From: Candidatus Cloacimonadota bacterium
Lineage (GTDB): Bacteria; Cloacimonadota; Cloacimonadia; Cloacimonadales; Cloacimonadaceae
Assembly: GCA_023421135.1 (NCBI GenBank)
Contig: JAEZUG010000012.1
Span: forward strand, 1-9,186
Length of the DNA stretch: 9,186 nucleotides
Direction: 5' to 3'
Part shown: one piece after another, positions 6,961 through 9,186 of the stretch
How the letters are laid out: each line of letters opens with the position of its first letter
Numbering within the stretch: position 1 is the first letter of the stretch
The notes under the pieces: model-generated
What the model saw: the letters and a program-made list of their open reading frames with translations, nothing else
Databases searched by the model: none
Told to the model about the DNA's origin: nothing
Program-made: the position numbers and the translations under genes

Positions 6961-8267
6961 AAGCAGACCTCATCATCAAAGGCGGCACTATCCTCACGTT
7001 AAACGGCCGTATGGAAGTCTTGGAAGATCACTGCCTGGTGATCTGCTCCGGTAAGATCTCCCGCATCCTGCCTCTGGCAGAGCTGCAGATGGAAGCCACC
7101 GAGATCATAGATGCCGCCGGCTGCCTGGTTATGCCGGGCCTGATCAACACCCATTCCCATCTGCCCATGACCTATTTCAGGGGGCTGGCGGACGATCTGC
7201 CGCTGGATACCTGGCTCAATAACTATATCTGGCCGCTGGAAGCCAAGCTGATAGATCACGATTTTGTCTTTGATGCCAGCCTGCATGGTGCTGCCGAGAT
7301 GATCCACAGCGGTATCACGCTCACCAACGATATGTATTTTCAGATGTCCGCCATTGCCGATGCCTGCAGCCTGGCAGGGCTCCGGGTGATTGTGGCGGAA
7401 GCCATGATAGATAGCAAACCGGGCGGAGAGATTGCCAGCCAGAGCATTGGACGCAAGGTGCTGGAATTGAGAGAGAGCTACCGCGATAATCCGCTGGTGG
7501 ATTTCAGCCTGGCGCCGCACGCCATCTACACCTGCAGCGAAGCCACTCTGCGCCGCAGCGCCGAGATTGCCCTCCAGCACGATCTGCTCTTGCATATGCA
7601 TCTCTCGGAAACAAAGTTTGAACGCGATTCCTGCTTGCAGACCCATCTCAAGAGCCCTGTGCAGTACCTCCGGGATCTGGGAGTGCTGGAAGCCCGTTGC
7701 GTCTTTGCGCACGGAGTCTGGGTGGACGAAGTGGAGATGGGCATCCTGGCCTCGGCAAAGGCCTCCATCGCGCTGTGTACAGACAGCAACCTCAAGCTCG
7801 CCTCCGGGATAGCGCCCATCAAGGCTTATCTGGAGAAGGGAGTGCGCCTCAGCCTTGCTACAGACGGGGTGGCGTCCAACAACAATCTGGATCTTCTGGC
7901 AGAGATGGATTTCACTGCCAAGCTGCATAAAGTTATCAACCAAGATCCTGCCTTCCTGCCTGCCGAAAGCCTGGTGCGCATGTGCACCATCGAGGCTGCC
8001 CGCGCCCTCGGTAAAGGCGACGAGCTGGGCTCTCTGGAAGAAGGCAAAGCTGCCGATCTGCTGGTCTTGAACCTGCAGGAACTGGAAGCTCAACCCCTCT
8101 ACAATCCCTATTCCCACCTGGTTTATGCGCTCAATTCCCACAGCATCCGGGACGTCGTGATCGCAGGCAAACCCGTGATGCGGGCTCATAAACTGGTGAA
8201 TCTGGACGAAACGGAGCTCATCACCCGGGCGCAAAGCTACAAGACGAGGATTCTGGCAGAACAATGA
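6957..8267 (+). CDS. mtaD: MtaD-like amidohydrolase (5-methylthioadenosine / S-adenosylhomocysteine deaminase)
   Basis: This 436-residue metal-dependent hydrolase belongs to the ATZ/TRZ-SsnA-MtaD branch of the amidohydrolase superfamily. Visible metal and active-site residues are H66 and H68 (NTHSHLPM), H215 (HMHLSET), H252 (FAHGVW) and D303 (ATDGVASNNN). Long segments agree with MtaD: HLSET, SPVQYLRDLGVL, DSNLKLASGIAPI and the TDGVASNN loop. MtaD enzymes deaminate methylthioadenosine, S-adenosylhomocysteine or adenosine in the cytoplasm. Family members also deaminate guanine or other amino-heterocycles, so the substrate is inferred. The overlap with mtnA (ATGA) favours methylthioadenosine, giving methylthioinosine. 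AGAAGG (6944-6949) is the ribosome binding site. The stop overlaps smpB by ATGA. Confidence 0.85.
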   Translation: MKADLIIKGGTILTLNGRMEVLEDHCLVICSGKISRILPLAELQMEATEIIDAAGCLVMPGLINTHSHLPMTYFRGLADDLPLDTWLNNYIWPLEAKLIDHDFVFDASLHGAAEMIHSGITLTNDMYFQMSAIADACSLAGLRVIVAEAMIDSKPGGEIASQSIGRKVLELRESYRDNPLVDFSLAPHAIYTCSEATLRRSAEIALQHDLLLHMHLSETKFERDSCLQTHLKSPVQYLRDLGVLEARCVFAHGVWVDEVEMGILASAKASIALCTDSNLKLASGIAPIKAYLEKGVRLSLATDGVASNNNLDLLAEMDFTAKLHKVINQDPAFLPAESLVRMCTIEAARALGKGDELGSLEEGKAADLLVLNLQELEAQPLYNPYSHLVYALNSHSIRDVVIAGKPVMRAHKLVNLDETELITRAQSYKTRILAEQ

Positions 8268-8704
8268 AGTCTTTTAAGAATAAAAAAGCTCTGCACGACT
8301 ACTTTGTGGTGCAGAAGCTGGAAGCGGGAGTCGTGCTCAAAGGCACAGAGATCAAATCCATCCGCGACGGCAAGCTCAATTTTAAGGATAGCTTTGCCCG
8401 CATCGACAACGGGGAATGCTGGCTCTTCAATTTCCACATCAGTCCCTGGGAAAATGCTTCTTTCTTTAACCACCAGGCGGAACGCAAGCGCAAGCTCCTG
8501 CTGCATGCCTCCGAGATAAAACGGCTTAAAAGCAAGGTGGAAGAACAGGGCATGACCCTGGTGCCCCTGGAGCTGTATATCAACGATAAAGGCCTCTGCA
8601 AAGTGGTTCTGGCGCTGGTGAAAGGCAAGAAACTACACGACAAACGGGATAGCATTCAGGCCCGCGACCTGGAGCGTGAACGGGACAGGGAAGGGAAGAC
8701 CTAG
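8264..8704 (+). CDS. smpB: SsrA (tmRNA)-binding protein SmpB
   Basis: SmpB binds tmRNA and delivers it to stalled ribosomes for trans-translation. The 146 residues are typical in length. Conserved blocks are NKKALHDYFVVQKLEAGVVL (residues 6-25), GTEIKSIRDGKLNFKDSF, GECWLFNFHISPW, RKRKLLLHASEI, GMTLVPLELYIN and KGKKLHDKRDSIQARD, followed by the basic C-terminal tail (ERERDREGKT) that in this family reaches into the empty mRNA channel. The start overlaps the upstream stop by ATGA. The nearest purine-rich site, GAGGA (8246-8250), is 13 nt away, so translation probably relies on coupling to the upstream gene. It is the last gene of the operon. No tmRNA gene (ssrA) is visible in the window. Confidence 0.97.
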   Translation: MKSFKNKKALHDYFVVQKLEAGVVLKGTEIKSIRDGKLNFKDSFARIDNGECWLFNFHISPWENASFFNHQAERKRKLLLHASEIKRLKSKVEEQGMTLVPLELYINDKGLCKVVLALVKGKKLHDKRDSIQARDLERERDREGKT

Positions 8705-8728
8705 GAGCAACCGGCTCTGCTATAGTAG

Positions 8729-8747
8729 AAGCGACATCTTGTCGCTT
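8729..8747. other. Perfect 8-bp hairpin just downstream of smpB
   Basis: AAGCGACA (8729-8736) and TGTCGCTT (8740-8747) are perfect reverse complements separated by TCT. It begins 24 bases after the smpB stop. No T-run follows in either direction, so it is not a clear intrinsic terminator. It could protect the mRNA 3' end or be a dispersed repeat word; the sequence alone does not decide. Confidence 0.65.
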
Positions 8748-8753
8748 AACAGA

Positions 8754-8788
8754 GATTAGGGATTAGGGACTAGGGACTAGGGATTAGA
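8754..8788. repeat. Heptamer array GATTAGG/GACTAGG x5, inverted relative to the left flank
   Basis: Five consecutive heptamers read GATTAGG, GATTAGG, GACTAGG, GACTAGG, GATTAGA. They are the reverse complement of the TAATCCC/TAGTCCC units at 14-41 and 81-108. TCGCTTA precedes the array a few bases upstream here (8742-8748) and also precedes the left arrays when these are read on the minus strand. The shared flank implies one repeat family inserted or generated on both sides of the operon. Confidence 0.9.
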
Positions 8789-8811
8789 GCTGCGCTGCTG
8801 CGCTTTGGTAG

Positions 8812-8834
8812 AGGCGGTCGCCGTACCGCCTTTT
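8812..8834 (+). terminator. Probable rho-independent terminator of the operon
   Basis: AGGCGGT (8812-8818) pairs with ACCGCCT (8825-8831) around a six-base loop (CGCCGT), and TTTT covers 8831-8834 before ATTG. The GC-rich 7-bp stem with a short T-run about 110 bp after smpB fits an intrinsic terminator. The T-run is short, and the stem lies within repeat-rich spacer, so it might instead be part of a dispersed repeat. Confidence 0.55.
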
Positions 8835-8840
8835 ATTGTG

Positions 8841-8864
8841 GTGAAGTGGTGAAGTGGTGAAGTG
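8841..8864. repeat. Octamer array GTGAAGTG x3
   Basis: Three perfect head-to-tail copies of the 8-bp unit GTGAAGTG directly follow the putative terminator. The flanking GCTGCGCTGCT (8866-8876) repeats the word at 8789-8799, so the array and terminator sit between two copies of the same 11-bp sequence. Confidence 0.9.
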
Positions 8865-8897
8865 TGCTGCGCTGCTACCGCCCGCGAGTAAGCTACC

Positions 8898-9015
8898 GAA
8901 TAGAACGCAGATGACGCAGATGATTATGATTAACACAGAATACAATTCTTCTAATCCTCTAATCCTGAAATCCTCGTGAAAAGAATAGAACGCTGATGAC
9001 GCAGATGATTATGAT
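8898..9015. repeat. 33-bp direct repeat pair (8898-8930 and 8983-9015)
   Basis: The two 33-bp copies start GAATAGAACGC and end GATTATGAT, lie 85 bp apart and differ at one base (A8909 versus T8994). Each contains an internal two-copy 9-mer (ACGCAGATG). The near-identity over a non-coding stretch suggests recent duplication or a dispersed repeat family. The 52 bases between them hold the CTAATCCT octamer array. Confidence 0.9.
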
Positions 9016-9121
9016 AGAACTCAAGATGACTGGATCAACTGGATCAATAGGATTTTCTCCCACGAATGGACACAAATGAAAGATCACAAATGAGCTCAAA
9101 TCTGTTCAATCTGTTTAATCC

Positions 9122-9186
9122 GGTGCGCCACGAAGCGTTGTTTGGGAAGCTGGTGAGAATCCAGCACATTTAATTGTCCGTTCGAA
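9122..9186 (+). promoter_or_regulatory. Cobalamin riboswitch core, cut by the window edge
   Basis: The sequence shows GGTGCGCC (9122-9129), a small CGC/GCG hairpin (9126-9128/9135-9137), then GGGAA (9144-9148) directly followed by GCTGG-TGAGAAT-CCAGC (9149-9165). This closely follows the conserved cobalamin-riboswitch core, in which GGGAA precedes a stem closed by GGTG...AATCC. The next bases (ACATTTAATTGTCCG) fit the consensus less well, and the expression platform lies beyond the window. Such elements control B12 transport, B12 synthesis or B12-independent isozyme genes, so a gene of that kind is expected immediately to the right on the + strand. Confidence 0.65.

Larger units (their letters stand above)
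8705..9120. other. Gene-free spacer: mosaic of short tandem arrays (period 7-10 bp)
   Basis: No credible coding region is found on either strand here. The stretch holds two hairpins (8729-8747, 8812-8834) followed by a chain of small unrelated arrays: GATTAGG x5 (8754-8788), GCTGCGCT x2 (8789-8804), GTGAAGTG x3 (8841-8864), ACGCAGATG x2 (8905-8922), CTAATCCT x2 plus a degenerate copy (8951-8974), ACTGGATCA x2 (9029-9046), a CACRAATGRA decamer (9061-9080, again 9085-9094) and AATCTGTTY x2 (9099-9116). The part after about 8890 is more AT-rich than the genes. Confidence 0.85.

Noticed and set aside
6999..8264. A 421-codon open frame on the minus strand across the mtaD region
   Set aside because: It mirrors the mtaD-like gene exactly, its translation resembles no family I know, and the plus-strand frame has full catalytic motifs. 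Codon bias of the real gene keeps the antisense frame open.
1..8788. Composite transposon or integrative element bounded by the inverted heptamer arrays
   Set aside because: No transposase, integrase or target-site duplication is visible, and the enclosed genes are housekeeping in type. The inverted arrays are better treated as an intergenic repeat family.
8705..9186. tmRNA (ssrA) next to smpB
   Set aside because: No tRNA-like acceptor/T-arm ends and no tag-encoding frame are seen in the downstream spacer.

Overview
The window is one compact, rightward operon of eight genes (354-8704), flanked on both sides by non-coding DNA rich in short tandem repeats. Balanced base composition, the gene set, the Bacteroidetes-like H-box (AHQFGTP) of the histidine kinase and the TAATCCC-type intergenic repeats suggest an uncultivated Gram-negative bacterium of the FCB group. 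Cloacimonadota is my best guess, but this is inference, because no rRNA or other taxonomic marker is present.

Left flank (1-353): a 67-bp direct repeat containing heptamers (TAATCCC/TAGTCCC), a second heptamer array (GTCACTY), then a strong sigma-70-like promoter (TTGACA, 16 bp, TG-A-GATAAT; 202-229). A roughly 118-nt leader follows, which can fold into a long-range bulged helix enclosing smaller hairpins.

Operon: Wzz/GumC-like chain-length regulator, mazG, an orphan membrane histidine kinase with a duplicated sensor module, bifunctional NAD(P)HX repair enzyme nnr, a cytoplasmic sulfite-oxidase-fold protein with Ser at the usual Mo-ligand Cys position, mtnA, an MtaD-like amidohydrolase, and smpB. 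Junctions are TAA|ATG, a 56-bp overlap, three 4-bp ATGA overlaps and gaps of 9-10 nt, so the genes are almost certainly co-transcribed and partly translationally coupled. The theme is metabolite housekeeping: MazG removes aberrant NTPs, Nnr repairs hydrated NAD(P)H, MtaD and MtnA handle methylthioadenosine by-products, and SmpB rescues stalled ribosomes. The envelope protein and the sensor kinase have no obvious functional tie to these.

Right flank (8705-9186): two hairpins, the second a plausible intrinsic terminator (8812-8834), then a mosaic of small tandem arrays with periods of 7-10 bp. One of these is an inverted-orientation version of the left heptamer array. The last ~65 bases carry the conserved core of what looks like a cobalamin riboswitch, cut by the window edge, implying a B12-controlled gene just downstream. 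The points most worth a second look are the Cys-to-Ser change, the duplicated sensor module, the structured leader, the inverted heptamer arrays and the partial riboswitch. I see no clear new multi-gene system such as a defence island, CRISPR array or mobile element.
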